A DNA stretch of 64,000 nt from Spirosoma terrae (GCF_010435915.1 NZ_JAAFZH010000002.1:62001-126000), one strand, 5' to 3'. Positions 43,558-53,431 are shown, numbered from the stretch's first letter. Made by a program: numbers and translations. The notes: generated by a model not told the origin, from the letters alone.

Positions 43558-46500
43558 TTAGCTGATAGGCGAAAATTTACGACGGTAGAAAGCGTAGAAG
43601 ATCAGCGGAAAAATGAAGAGGGTCAGAATCGTAGCCGTAATGAGCCCCCCGATAACGACAATTGCCAGTGGCTTGGCCGTTTCGGAACCGATACCGTGTG
43701 AGATAGCTGCTGGAATCAGGCCAATCCCGGCCATCATGGCTGTCATAACAACCGGGCGAATACGGGAAACAACACCCTGATGAATGGAGTCGTTCAGCGA
43801 CATTCGATTATGCAGGTTTTTCTTGAAAACGGAGATAAGAATAACGCCATTCTGAATACAAATCCCGAACAGGGCGATAAAGCCAATCCCGGCCGAAATA
43901 CTGAAATTAACGTGCGTAATGAGCAAGGCCGCAATGCCGCCAATAATGGCAAACGGTACGTTGAACAGGACAAGACCAGCATCTTTTACGTTGCCAAACA
44001 GCACGAACAGAATAAAGAAAATACCCAGCAAGCTAATCGGTACAACCTGCTCCAGACGTAACGTAGCGCGCTGCTGATTTTCAAAATCTCCGGCCCACTT
44101 GATGGTGTAGCCAACAGGCAATTTTACGTGGGCAGCTACTTTCTGTTGCGCTTCGGCAACGGCGCCACCCATGTCGCGGCCACGTACTGAAAATTTCACC
44201 GCACCGTAGCGTTGACTGGCTTCCCGGAAAATCAGAACCGGTCCGGTTTGCGTATACACACGGGCAATCTCCTTGATGGGAATCATGGAGCCATTTTCGG
44301 TCGGAACCATCAGGTGGGCAATCTGTTGCTCATTCGAGCGGAAGGGGAGATCGTAGCGGATTCTCAGATCGAACTTACGTTCGCCTTCATAAATCTGCGT
44401 AGCGGCTTTGCCACCAATCGCCATTTCGATAACGGCTTCAGCATCGGATTTATTGACGCCATAGAGGGCAAGCTTCCGCTCGTCGAGTTCGACGCGCATT
44501 TCGGGCTGGCCAGTTGTGCGAATAACCCCCAAATCGTCAATGCCTTTGACGGTGGCCAGCTGCTTTTGAATTTCTATCCCTTTTTCTTCCAGAATGGTTT
44601 GATCCGGGCCAAAGATTTTTACGACAATGGAGCCTTTTACGCCGGAAACTGCTTCTTCTACGTTATCCATGATGGGTTGCGAGAAGTTGAAGTTTACGCC
44701 CGGAAATACGCTCAGGCGCGCTTGCATTTTGTCGATAAGCTGCTCTTTGGATAAGCCGCTTTTCCACTGATCCTGTGGATAAATATCGACCAGAAACTCA
44801 ATGTTGTAGAAGCCCGTAGGATCGGTGCCGTCGTTGGGGCGACCCGTTTGGGAGATAACGCCTTTCACTTCCGGGAACTCTTCGAAGATATGGCGCATCT
44901 GTATGGTCTGTTTCACTGATTCGGGTAATGAAATGCTCATGGGCATGGTAGCCCGAACATAAATGGACCCTTCGTTCAGCTCGGGCAGAAATTCGGTCCC
45001 CAGCAGCGTGAAACCAGATAAACCAATCAGCACGACGGCAAACGTGACCAGCAAGCTGAGCCTTTTGTGGGCAAACGTAAAGCCAAATGCTTTGGTCGCG
45101 TATTTGGTCACTACGTTCACGAACGGATTGTGTTTTTCCCGTACGTTCTTTTTCAGCAGTAAACTAGCCAGAACGGGCACCAGCGTCAACGTAAAGATCA
45201 GCGCGCCCAGCAAGGCAAAACCCAGCGTCCAGGCAAGCGGAGAAAACATCTTGCCTTCCACTTTCTGAAACGAGAAGATCGGAATCAGACAGGTGATGAT
45301 GATCAGTTTGGAAAAGAAAATAGCTTTTCCCATTTCCGTACCTGTCTTACGTAGCACACCTAATTTGGCGAGCTTGTTGAAGCGGTCCATTCCGCGTTCA
45401 TGCGCCAGTTCGTCGAGCGTAACGAAAATACCTTCTACCATCACTACGGCTCCATCGACAATAATTCCGAAATCGATTGCTCCCATCGATAACAGATTGG
45501 CCGACATGCCTTTCAGCCGCAGACAGATAAAGGCAAACAACAACGCCAGTGGGATCACGATAGAAACGGTAACGGTTGTCCGCCAGTCGGCCATAAACAA
45601 GAAGACAATGACCGTAACGAATACGATACCTTCAATGAGATTATGGGTTACGGTGTGCGTAGCAAAATGAATAAGTGTTTCCCGATTATAGAACGTATTG
45701 ATCTGTACGTCGGAGGGCAGAATGCTCGTATTGAGTTCGTTGATTTTGTCTTTTACCCGCTCAATAACTTCGCTGGGATTTTCGCCTTTCCGCATCACCA
45801 CAATACACTCCACTACGTCGTCCTGTTTGTCGCGGCCAGCCTGCCCCAGTCGAGGTAGCGCCGATTCGGAAACCTGCGCTACGTTACGTACCATAATGGG
45901 CGTACCGTTGATATTTTTGATGATGATATTCTGAATATCCTGCTGGTTCTTTAGCAGACCGATGCCGCGCACGACATAGGCTTCCGAGTTTTTTTCGATG
46001 ACGTCACCACCCACGTTTACGTTGGAGTTGGCGACGGCCTGATACAACTGCAACGGCGTAATGTTGTAATCGATCAGTCGACGTGGATCGACGGAAATTT
46101 CGTAGGTTTTAACCTCCCCGCCAAAACTCACTACGTCGGCTACGCCCGGTACACTCTTCAACTGGCGCTCAATGACCCAATCCTGCATGGTTTTTAGTTC
46201 GCGGGAGGTTCGGGTTGGGGATTGAAGCGTATACCGGAAAATTTCGCCGGTCGGGCCGTAGGGCGGCTGCACATCGGGTCTGATGCCTTCCGGGAGTTCA
46301 ACGCCATTCAGGAGGTTGTTAACCTGCTGCCGGGCAAACGCATCGTCGACTCCATCTTCGAACAGAATTTTAACTACCGACAAGCCAAACAGCGATGTCG
46401 AACGAATATCGGTACGTTTCTGCACCGAGTTCAGCCCAATTTCGATAGGAATGGTTACGAATTTCTCGACTTCTTCGGCCGATCGGCCAGGCCACTGAGT

Positions 46501-46659
46501 AATCAGGGTTATCTGAGTATTTGTTACGTCGGGGAATGCCTCGATGGGTGTATTCTGATAGCTAATTATTCCGGCTACAATGGCTAAGGCTGTTAGGAAA
46601 AAGATAAAAAACTTGTTCTTTAGAGAGAACGAAAGGATACCCTTTATGAACTTATTCAT
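43558..46659 (-). CDS. Heavy-metal efflux RND transporter, CzcA/CusA family
   Basis: 1033 residues with the full RND architecture: an N-terminal membrane helix (about residues 12-30), large periplasmic loops, then helices 2-6, a second loop, and helices 8-12. The helix-4 motif AIDFGIIVDGAVVMVEG is typical of HME-type RND pumps. NTPIEAFPDVTNTQI and GTEFLPELNEGSIYVR also fit CzcA. It exports cations (probably Co/Zn/Cd or Cu/Ag) across the envelope with a proton gradient. The usual partners, a membrane-fusion protein and a TolC-like channel, are not adjacent, and no metal-sensing regulator is next to it. Confidence 0.93.
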   Translation of the reverse strand: MNKFIKGILSFSLKNKFFIFFLTALAIVAGIISYQNTPIEAFPDVTNTQITLITQWPGRSAEEVEKFVTIPIEIGLNSVQKRTDIRSTSLFGLSVVKILFEDGVDDAFARQQVNNLLNGVELPEGIRPDVQPPYGPTGEIFRYTLQSPTRTSRELKTMQDWVIERQLKSVPGVADVVSFGGEVKTYEISVDPRRLIDYNITPLQLYQAVANSNVNVGGDVIEKNSEAYVVRGIGLLKNQQDIQNIIIKNINGTPIMVRNVAQVSESALPRLGQAGRDKQDDVVECIVVMRKGENPSEVIERVKDKINELNTSILPSDVQINTFYNRETLIHFATHTVTHNLIEGIVFVTVIVFLFMADWRTTVTVSIVIPLALLFAFICLRLKGMSANLLSMGAIDFGIIVDGAVVMVEGIFVTLDELAHERGMDRFNKLAKLGVLRKTGTEMGKAIFFSKLIIITCLIPIFSFQKVEGKMFSPLAWTLGFALLGALIFTLTLVPVLASLLLKKNVREKHNPFVNVVTKYATKAFGFTFAHKRLSLLVTFAVVLIGLSGFTLLGTEFLPELNEGSIYVRATMPMSISLPESVKQTIQMRHIFEEFPEVKGVISQTGRPNDGTDPTGFYNIEFLVDIYPQDQWKSGLSKEQLIDKMQARLSVFPGVNFNFSQPIMDNVEEAVSGVKGSIVVKIFGPDQTILEEKGIEIQKQLATVKGIDDLGVIRTTGQPEMRVELDERKLALYGVNKSDAEAVIEMAIGGKAATQIYEGERKFDLRIRYDLPFRSNEQQIAHLMVPTENGSMIPIKEIARVYTQTGPVLIFREASQRYGAVKFSVRGRDMGGAVAEAQQKVAAHVKLPVGYTIKWAGDFENQQRATLRLEQVVPISLLGIFFILFVLFGNVKDAGLVLFNVPFAIIGGIAALLITHVNFSISAGIGFIALFGICIQNGVILISVFKKNLHNRMSLNDSIHQGVVSRIRPVVMTAMMAGIGLIPAAISHGIGSETAKPLAIVVIGGLITATILTLFIFPLIFYAFYRRKFSPIS

Positions 46660-46906
46660 GGTTGGCGGGGCGTTGTACGGCTAACCCCGGCACAAAAGTG
46701 TTTATAGGGCCTTAAATCGAGCTTAAGTAATGGTTAAAAGAGAGTTAAATCATTTGTCAAGGAATTGTAGGGGGAAATTGTGAATATCCGCTTTTTTAAT
46801 GACTATATTTAATATGTATCATACGTTAATGAATCCGCTACTGGCGTCTGTATGGACTACAACCTATCGATAAACGTAAAAAAGAGCTACATTGCTTTAC
46901 TAGAGT

Positions 46907-47770
46907 ATGACGCAGATTCAGGAAATAGTTAACAATTCGGCTGCCATTACCCACCTGACCGGGGCAAGTAATTATACTTGGGTTCATTTTTTGTCGGAAC
47001 CCCAGGTATTACTCTCAAAACCACTGACTTATTTTGAAAGTCAGCTGCCATCTTACGTCAGGATTCATAAAACATCGCTGATTAACCCGGCCTATATTCA
47101 GCGTATACAACCCCCTAAACGGGCCAAATCGCCGGGTACAATTGTGCTTAAAAGTGGAGAGCAGCTACCTATTAGTCGCCGGAGATGGTTGGAACTGGCT
47201 GATTTGCTGACGGTAGCGCAGCAAAACGAAAAGCCTGAAGACGTATTGGCTACTAAAGTCCCTGAGTTAGAAAATGGCCAGTTGGAAGAAGAGCTGATAC
47301 AATCGGAGCAGGCCATGCCCCTCTCGAAGCAGTGGTTGTTTGCGTTTTGCCAGGATGAAAAGCGTAGGACGAAGATAAGTCAGGGAATACACGAAAAATG
47401 GCCCCACTACGCAATCCGTTTTTTTGATAACGGTACGTCCTTGATTGAAAAAATGATTGGAACGGCAACTAATGACTTGCCTACACTTGTCTTACTGGAT
47501 GTTCGTAAGGTAGGCTGGGCCGCCATGAATACCCTGGAAAGCATTAAAAGCAATAAGCTCTTCTGCCGAATTCCTACCGTTATCTTTATTCGTGAATTAG
47601 CAGGCAGCGATGTAGAGGCATGCTATGCGGCTGGAGCAAATTCAGTGGTCAGGCAAAGTTCAGATGAAACGTTCGACGACGTTGTGGATCGTATCTATCG
47701 GTATTGGCTGAACTTTGCCGCACTGCCTGCTAACTTACGTAGTAACGGCACTGGAACGCTTATTAAATAA
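46907..47770 (+). CDS. LytTR-domain protein with C-terminal receiver-like domain (reversed order)
   Basis: 287 residues. The LytTR DNA-binding domain is at the N-terminus (residues about 10-102): ITHLTGASNYTWVHF, then SQLPSYVRIHKTSLINPAYI, then LKSGEQLPISRRRW. A linker of 40 residues follows, and a receiver-like domain from about 143-270: LVLLDVRKVGW with an aspartate at the phospho-acceptor position, TVIFIRELAG, and AGANSVVRQSSDE where a lysine would normally be. Normal LytR/AgrA proteins carry the receiver first. The ending RIYRYWLNFAALP resembles that of the neighbouring lone receiver (RIYWWETVTLP), suggesting a shared origin. It overlaps that gene by 8 bases at their 3' ends. Confidence 0.8.
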   Translation: MTQIQEIVNNSAAITHLTGASNYTWVHFLSEPQVLLSKPLTYFESQLPSYVRIHKTSLINPAYIQRIQPPKRAKSPGTIVLKSGEQLPISRRRWLELADLLTVAQQNEKPEDVLATKVPELENGQLEEELIQSEQAMPLSKQWLFAFCQDEKRRTKISQGIHEKWPHYAIRFFDNGTSLIEKMIGTATNDLPTLVLLDVRKVGWAAMNTLESIKSNKLFCRIPTVIFIRELAGSDVEACYAAGANSVVRQSSDETFDDVVDRIYRYWLNFAALPANLRSNGTGTLIK

Positions 47771-48248
47771 CGAGTCGGTCGTTGGGCAACGTAACGGTTT
47801 CCCACCAGTAAATACGTAGCTTCTGAATATAGCTTTCCCAGTCGTTTACATTAGTAGGCTTGGTTATATACGACGTGCTGCCATAAAAATAAGAATCGGC
47901 TATATCTTCCTGATCGTTTGAATAGCTCAGGATAACAACAGGCACATGCTTATAGGATGAGGTGCTGTGTTTGAGTTGCTGCAACAATTCCCAGCCATCT
48001 TCGCGAGTGGGTAAGTAGAGATCCAGTAAAATAAGTTTCGGCAAATCAATGCCTTGCAGAAAACAGCTTTTGAGGTACTCTATTGCCTGATTGGGCGTTG
48101 CAACACGGGTTGCTTTTACTTCGGGTAATGACCGGCTCAGCGCGAGCTGAATTAGTTGCCAATGATCGTTATTGTCTTCAATAATCAATAGCGTAGCATA
48201 CTTGAAATTTTCCTTGCTGATTGATTGGCTGTCATAGTACACGTTCAT
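47763..48248 (-). CDS. Stand-alone receiver-domain protein (Rcp1-like)
   Basis: 161 residues made of one receiver domain with no output domain. The acidic pair is in LLIIEDNNDH (about residues 21-28), the phospho-acceptor in LILLDLYLPTREDGW (about residue 77), the conserved serine in VVILSYSND, and the lysine in TSYITKPTN. The TREDGW insert after the aspartate is typical of Rcp1-like single-domain response regulators that pass phosphate to another protein. It is divergent from the RsbRD-type kinase gene, with a 212-base gap, so the two may work together. Confidence 0.9.
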   Translation of the reverse strand: MNVYYDSQSISKENFKYATLLIIEDNNDHWQLIQLALSRSLPEVKATRVATPNQAIEYLKSCFLQGIDLPKLILLDLYLPTREDGWELLQQLKHSTSSYKHVPVVILSYSNDQEDIADSYFYGSTSYITKPTNVNDWESYIQKLRIYWWETVTLPNDRLVI

Positions 48249-48460
48249 CGGATGAATAAAGAAAAGAAAACGGTTAAAAAGGCAAGATAATGGCTGAAAA
48301 CAAGAAAAAATAATTAGTTGAACACAGACATTTGATTTGACATATAGCCGGGCCGTTACCTCATTTTCTGGTTCAAATTAGAACCTGGTAGGTTGAGCTG
48401 AGTTAACGAGTTTGATCAGAAAATCCATCATTCCATTCCGATTACGATCCTTCTTGGGCT

Positions 48461-49747
48461 ATGACAAAAGATTCGTTGGCTTCGGCGCAATCGCCACCCG
48501 CTATAGCTGATTTTCTGTTTGCCCGCCGAGAATCTATTCTTAATAGCTGGCGGACAACGTGTGAGCTGGATAAAACCATACAAACCGTATCTAATCTTTC
48601 GCGCGAAGAGTTTAATGATATGGTGCCTACGATTCTGAATATTCTTGGGCAACGCCTACATAATCAGAAAGAAGAAAGTTCAGCTATACTAGTTGCCAGC
48701 GAGCATGGGCTGCATCGTTGGCACAAAGGGTATACGCTTAGGGAGTTGCTGAAAGAAATTGGACATCTGTTTGAGGAGATATCCAATGAATTAAAAACGT
48801 ATCAGGAGCTATATCCTGCATCCGATCCTAAGCTCTTCGTAGAGGTTTATCCAAAAATGTTAACGCTTTACGAAGAAACTGTAGAAGGCAGTGCTGCCCG
48901 CTACGATGAGCTGGAACGAACGGCTGCTGCCAGCCGGGCTGATACACTCCAGTCGGCACTCGATCAGTTGAACGACCTGACACGCCAGCGGAACGATCTG
49001 TTACGTACGTCCAGTCATGATTTACGAAGTAGTGTTGGTATTGCTCAGGGAGCCGCCTTCATGCTTGATTTTGACAATCAGAGCCCCGAAGAACGCGCCA
49101 AACTGATTGATATGCTGAATCGAAATCTGGCTAGCATAGAATCCATGCTGCAAAGCCTGATGAGTTTAGCCCGGCTGGAAGCAGGACAGGAAACAGTAGA
49201 AGTTGGTCAGTTCGACGTAGGTAAGCTGTTACATGAACTGGCAGAACGTATGCAGCCATTTGCTCAGCAGCAACGGTTACCGTTTCTGGTTAATGGACCC
49301 GAAAAAATAGCGATCGAAAGCGACGCGGAGAAAATTAGCCGGATCGTTCAAAACCTGTTGATGAATGCGCTTACGTATACAACAACAGGTGTTGTGTCTT
49401 TGTCGTGGGTGAAAGAAAACGACCGACGTTTTACGGTCAGCGTGCAGGATACGGGACCAGGCTTATCGGATACTATGGTTTCGTCGTTAGTAGGGGCGCT
49501 CAAGCCCACGCAGGATAGCGCATTGGTGTTTGATAGTCAGGTTTTACCGATACCACCACTCGATGATTCGCCGGGAGCGCCACGAACGAAATCCCGTGCT
49601 ACGTCCAAAGGAGAAGGGGTTGGGCTACACATAGTGAAGCGGCTTTGTGAAATGTTGGAAGCGAACCTGGATGTTGAGACGGCACCAGGAAAAGGGACTC
49701 TGATTCGGGTTCGGTTTCCCACCCATTATCGAAAAGTGCAAACGTAA
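48461..49747 (+). CDS. Soluble sensor histidine kinase with RsbRD-type N-terminus
   Basis: 428 residues, no membrane helices, so cytoplasmic. The N-terminal domain (about residues 15-150; FARRESILNSWRTTCELD, then LSREEFNDMVPTIL) resembles the RsbRD_N helical domain. HisKA follows, with the phospho-accepting histidine in TSSHDLRSSVG (about residue 185). The HATPase shows the N box NLLMNALTY, the G1 box DTGPGLS and the G2 box GEGVGLHIVKRL. It is divergent from the lone receiver gene and near the LytTR-receiver gene; these are the candidate partners. The signal sensed is unknown. Confidence 0.9.
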   Translation: MTKDSLASAQSPPAIADFLFARRESILNSWRTTCELDKTIQTVSNLSREEFNDMVPTILNILGQRLHNQKEESSAILVASEHGLHRWHKGYTLRELLKEIGHLFEEISNELKTYQELYPASDPKLFVEVYPKMLTLYEETVEGSAARYDELERTAAASRADTLQSALDQLNDLTRQRNDLLRTSSHDLRSSVGIAQGAAFMLDFDNQSPEERAKLIDMLNRNLASIESMLQSLMSLARLEAGQETVEVGQFDVGKLLHELAERMQPFAQQQRLPFLVNGPEKIAIESDAEKISRIVQNLLMNALTYTTTGVVSLSWVKENDRRFTVSVQDTGPGLSDTMVSSLVGALKPTQDSALVFDSQVLPIPPLDDSPGAPRTKSRATSKGEGVGLHIVKRLCEMLEANLDVETAPGKGTLIRVRFPTHYRKVQT

Positions 49748-49948
49748 ACTGCTGATTGGTAGTTGTTTGTTTGTGATTTTAATGGTGGCTGCTTTGGATG
49801 GGTGAGCTGATAAATAGGTTAGTTTTGAACATATTAAGAGCAGAAAAGTTTTCTTGCCGGATACTGTTCGTATAGTCTATTTTTTGCTGATTAATGATAC
49901 ATTAGGCGCCGGTATCTGGTTCTACGAAAACCGTTTTACATTTGCTCC

Positions 49949-51928
49949 ATGTCGATTGTCTCTACTGACCTGAAAGCGGACTGGCAACTGAATCATGCCC
50001 TCTATACCGATGCTTACCAATCGGGTCGTTCGTCTTTTATTACCAGCCTGTTGCCGCCGAGCGCCTTATCGTTTTCTGTGTATCAGACGCTTGACTTATT
50101 ACACAAGCGTTTGGGAAATGAAACACTACGTCGGGCGCTCGACCATACCGGAACTATTCCTAGTCCGGTTAGTGGCCATCCTGACGGTGAGTGGATCAAA
50201 CGGAGCAATATGGTGGGCATTAACGTTCGAACAATTGGCTCGTTCTGGCAGGTAATCAACTACGTACTGACCCTTCCGGCCTGCCACGATAGCATTCATC
50301 TGTTGCCAATCTGGGAGCCTGGTGTGGTAGGGAGCTTGTATGGCATGGTAAGCTGGCAGATTAATCCTGAGTTTTTCGACGTTGAACTGGCGCGCTACGT
50401 TCCCGTGCTGGACACAGTAGAAAAGCAGTTGAAGGTTGTTGTTAATCTGCTTCACGCTATGGGCCGTACGGTTGGTATGGATGTTATTCCGCATACGGAC
50501 CGCTTCTCAGAAATGGTTTTGGCCTGTCCGTCCTTGTTCGAATGGGTTCGCCGTGACGGCGATGTGATTGCCGACCATTCGAGCATGGTTTATAAATACG
50601 CAGAGGAAGCTATATGGCAACACCTGAAATACACGGGTGCTGCCGATGGTACGCCTTTAACGTTTGCCAAGGATGTATTTTTCTCCACTGATCTGTCGCT
50701 GCTGACCAACGATAAGCGGTTGAGCATTCTGTTCGGACAGCCCAATGATTATGGCGGGCGGCTCCAGCGCCGGATTAATTTGATTCGACACTTAACCAAG
50801 CAAGGTCTGGAAACGGTGCCTATGACGATGGGACCACCGTATCGGGGGCTTCATATCGACCCCACTGATTTTGTTGTTGATGAATACGGCCAAACCTGGT
50901 ATCAGTATGCTTTTGACGAACCGCAGGCTATGTCGCGGGTTTTTGGGCCACTGGCCCGATATCGGTTCTACGAATCAAAGGACAATAATCAGAACTGGGA
51001 AATCGATTTTGATCGGCCTAACTATCATGCCTGGGCGTACCTGAATCAGAAAGTTCACGAGTGCCAGCAGGCCTATAATTTCGACTTTATGCGGGGCGAT
51101 ATGGCTCACGTACAAATGCGGCCCGGTGGTGTTCCGGATATGGTTGGGCATTATTACGATCCGTTGCGGGCTATCAAACGATACGTACGTAGCAATGGGG
51201 TAGCTCACTTTGCGTTTTTTGCCGAGACGTTTCTGGCTCCGCCCGACGTAATGGGCTATGGCGACGAGCTGGACCATCTGGAAGCTATCGAAGCCGAATC
51301 GACGCTTGGGGATTTACAGTCCGTTCCCGTTAATTCCAGTGAGTTCAGAGAGCGATTCGCCGAGTATTATACGTATCTGCAAACGCGCCGATTTGCGCCA
51401 AGCTTCACAATCATAACCGCCGATAAAGACGATCCTCGGTTCGATGAATTTTATCGGACGGGTAATCTGTTCCGATACTTCGTATCGCTTTTCCTGACCG
51501 ATATGCCCAGTTACGTTAGTCTGGGATTCGAGCTGCGAAATCAGCACGATGAGCGTGGAGAAAACGAAGAATATTCGAAACTGTACGTATTTCAGATCGG
51601 CGATGACCGGCAGCCCGATAAAGTAACACATGGACCTTATGTGTGGGGAACCAACACGGAGCAGTTTGTGAGTATACTACGTATGCGGTTATTTTCAGAG
51701 AAAATCTGGTCTGTCATCGCCGGTAAAGAAACTCGCTGGCTGGTGGCGCCGGATGATCCAAAAGGAGCGGACTATATTGCCTGGACGCATGTGGAGCCAA
51801 CCGGTTATGTGTTTGCTGCTTCACTTTCTGGCGTAGTACCGGAGTCTATTCCGGGAGCAGTCGGTATTAACAGCGATAATTTGATTTTTGATGAAGCCGG
51901 CTGTCGGGTCTGGCAGGTATTAGGCTAA
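49949..51928 (+). CDS. Divergent GH13-like (alpha-amylase superfamily) protein
   Basis: 659 residues, no signal peptide. Several segments align in order with the conserved regions of GH13 enzymes: GMDVIPHTDR (about residues 176-185; region I), FDFMRGDMAH (about 378-387; the Arg-x-Asp nucleophile region), FFAETF (about 423-428; acid/base glutamate) and ITADKDDPRF (region with the final aspartate), followed by LTDMPSYVSLGFE, which resembles the loop before the C-terminal part. A beta-rich C-terminus follows. This pattern supports a retained catalytic triad on a remote branch; the substrate is unknown. It is 60 bases upstream of a radical SAM gene on the same strand. Confidence 0.65.
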   Translation: MSIVSTDLKADWQLNHALYTDAYQSGRSSFITSLLPPSALSFSVYQTLDLLHKRLGNETLRRALDHTGTIPSPVSGHPDGEWIKRSNMVGINVRTIGSFWQVINYVLTLPACHDSIHLLPIWEPGVVGSLYGMVSWQINPEFFDVELARYVPVLDTVEKQLKVVVNLLHAMGRTVGMDVIPHTDRFSEMVLACPSLFEWVRRDGDVIADHSSMVYKYAEEAIWQHLKYTGAADGTPLTFAKDVFFSTDLSLLTNDKRLSILFGQPNDYGGRLQRRINLIRHLTKQGLETVPMTMGPPYRGLHIDPTDFVVDEYGQTWYQYAFDEPQAMSRVFGPLARYRFYESKDNNQNWEIDFDRPNYHAWAYLNQKVHECQQAYNFDFMRGDMAHVQMRPGGVPDMVGHYYDPLRAIKRYVRSNGVAHFAFFAETFLAPPDVMGYGDELDHLEAIEAESTLGDLQSVPVNSSEFRERFAEYYTYLQTRRFAPSFTIITADKDDPRFDEFYRTGNLFRYFVSLFLTDMPSYVSLGFELRNQHDERGENEEYSKLYVFQIGDDRQPDKVTHGPYVWGTNTEQFVSILRMRLFSEKIWSVIAGKETRWLVAPDDPKGADYIAWTHVEPTGYVFAASLSGVVPESIPGAVGINSDNLIFDEAGCRVWQVLG

Positions 51929-51987
51929 ATGCAGGCCGTATCGGTTCACTACGTATCGCGAATGGTATTTCCGTATACCTTTACTTC

Positions 51988-53010
51988 ATGAATCGCAACC
52001 TGCTCGACGGACTTAATTTTGCTTCTAAACTGACACCTAAGCGCGTATCGAACGCGTTGAAAGTGCTATATAGTTACTACAACTCCCGACAAACGGGGAA
52101 ATCCGCGCATCGTGGTCTGCCGATGTCGCTCTCGTTTGAACCAACTACGTCCTGTAATCTTCGCTGCCCTGAGTGTCCGAGTGGATTACGATCGTTTACC
52201 CGGCCTACGGGTATGCTTGGCGAAGAACTTTACAAACGAACGATTGATGAACTTCATGAAACGTTACTGTATCTGATTTTTTATTTTCAGGGCGAGCCGT
52301 ATCTACATCCACAATTTCTGGAGTTGGTTCGTTACGCAACGGAACGTAATATTTATACCGCGACTAGTACCAATGCGCATTATCTGACGGATGCCAACGC
52401 CCGCAAAACGGTGGAGTCGGGACTGGATCGGTTAATTATTTCCATTGATGGCACTACGCAGGAAGTGTATCAGCAGTATCGGGTAGGCGGGAAGCTGGAA
52501 AAGGTGCTGGAAGGGACAAAAAATATTATTCGCTGGAAGAAAGAGCTAAAATCCCGGACTCCTCACGTTGTTTTTCAATTTCTGGTGGTCAAACCCAATG
52601 AACACCAGATTGCCGAGGTAAAGAAACTGGCTCGCGAACTCGGTGTGGATGAAGTTGGTCTGAAAACAGCCCAGATTTACGATTATGAGCATGGGTCGGA
52701 CCTTATTCCTGATCAGGACAAATACAGTCGCTATACACGTCAGGTGGATGGTACGTATCAGATTAAAAATGGTTTCGGCGATCATTGCTGGAAAATGTGG
52801 AACTCCTGCGTCATTACGTGGGATGGACTGGTTGTTCCCTGTTGCTTCGATAAAGACGCTCACCACCGCCTGGGCGATCTTCAGAAACAGTCATTTACCG
52901 ATCTATGGCATGGTACCGCCTACGATACGTTCCGGCAAACGTTACTACGTTCCCGTTCCGAGATAGAAATGTGCCGCAATTGCACGGAAGGTACAAAGGT
53001 TTGGGCCTGA
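51988..53010 (+). CDS. Radical SAM/SPASM-domain protein
   Basis: 340 residues. The [4Fe-4S]-SAM motif CNLRCPEC (about residues 55-62) begins the barrel, followed by FYFQGEPYLHPQF and SIDGTTQEVYQQYRVGG. The C-terminal SPASM region contains the cysteines of HCWKMWNSC and VPCCFDKD and the final EMCRNC, which bind auxiliary clusters. Members modify peptides, sugars or other proteins. It may be co-transcribed with the GH13-like gene upstream, but no small precursor peptide was found nearby. The substrate is unknown. Confidence 0.9.
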   Translation: MNRNLLDGLNFASKLTPKRVSNALKVLYSYYNSRQTGKSAHRGLPMSLSFEPTTSCNLRCPECPSGLRSFTRPTGMLGEELYKRTIDELHETLLYLIFYFQGEPYLHPQFLELVRYATERNIYTATSTNAHYLTDANARKTVESGLDRLIISIDGTTQEVYQQYRVGGKLEKVLEGTKNIIRWKKELKSRTPHVVFQFLVVKPNEHQIAEVKKLARELGVDEVGLKTAQIYDYEHGSDLIPDQDKYSRYTRQVDGTYQIKNGFGDHCWKMWNSCVITWDGLVVPCCFDKDAHHRLGDLQKQSFTDLWHGTAYDTFRQTLLRSRSEIEMCRNCTEGTKVWA

Positions 53011-53431
53011 TTTTTTTAGTGAACGTATTCACCGTAAGGCATCATGGTGGCAGGTAGTAGTGCTGTTGTTCTTCTGACTCACCTGTTATTGCTCTGTTTT
53101 CTAATTAGCCCTATGTTATACTTGTATTGAGCGACGAGGTTGTCCCCGGCAGCATCCTGCTGTCGAGGCCGTAGGCTAAGTTGTAAATACATAATAAGCC
53201 ACTGGCGTGGCTTCGACAGCAGGATGCTGTCGGGGACAATCTAAGCATTCAGTTCACCTGTCTGCTAGTGGTTTCAAGCTTCCTAAATTACTTTTCGGAA
53301 TACGTTGGTTAACGAGCAAATAAGTAGATGCGAATTTTTTTTGCCTATGGTATGGGTGATCCATGCAACGTTTTTACCTGCAAAGCCAGTCTATACTCCC
53401 AATAGTGATACACTGTAAATGTTTAATTTTC
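53011..53431. other. Intergenic region holding a palindromic element
   Basis: 421 bases between the radical SAM gene and the PepSY-like lipoprotein. The main content is the inverted repeat at 53140-53239, described separately. Nothing that looks like a gene or tRNA was found in the rest. Confidence 0.5.
53140..53239. repeat. 31-bp inverted repeat with self-complementary arms
   Basis: Bases 53140-53170 pair with 53209-53239 over 31 positions, with two G-U pairs as RNA (two single-base differences as DNA). The 38-nt spacer itself has a short GGCT/AGCC stem. Each arm also contains a smaller palindrome (GACAGCA/TGCTGTC with a 3-base centre). This nested structure is like REP/BIME-type intergenic elements or a degenerate insertion element. 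Only one copy is in the window. Confidence 0.7.
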
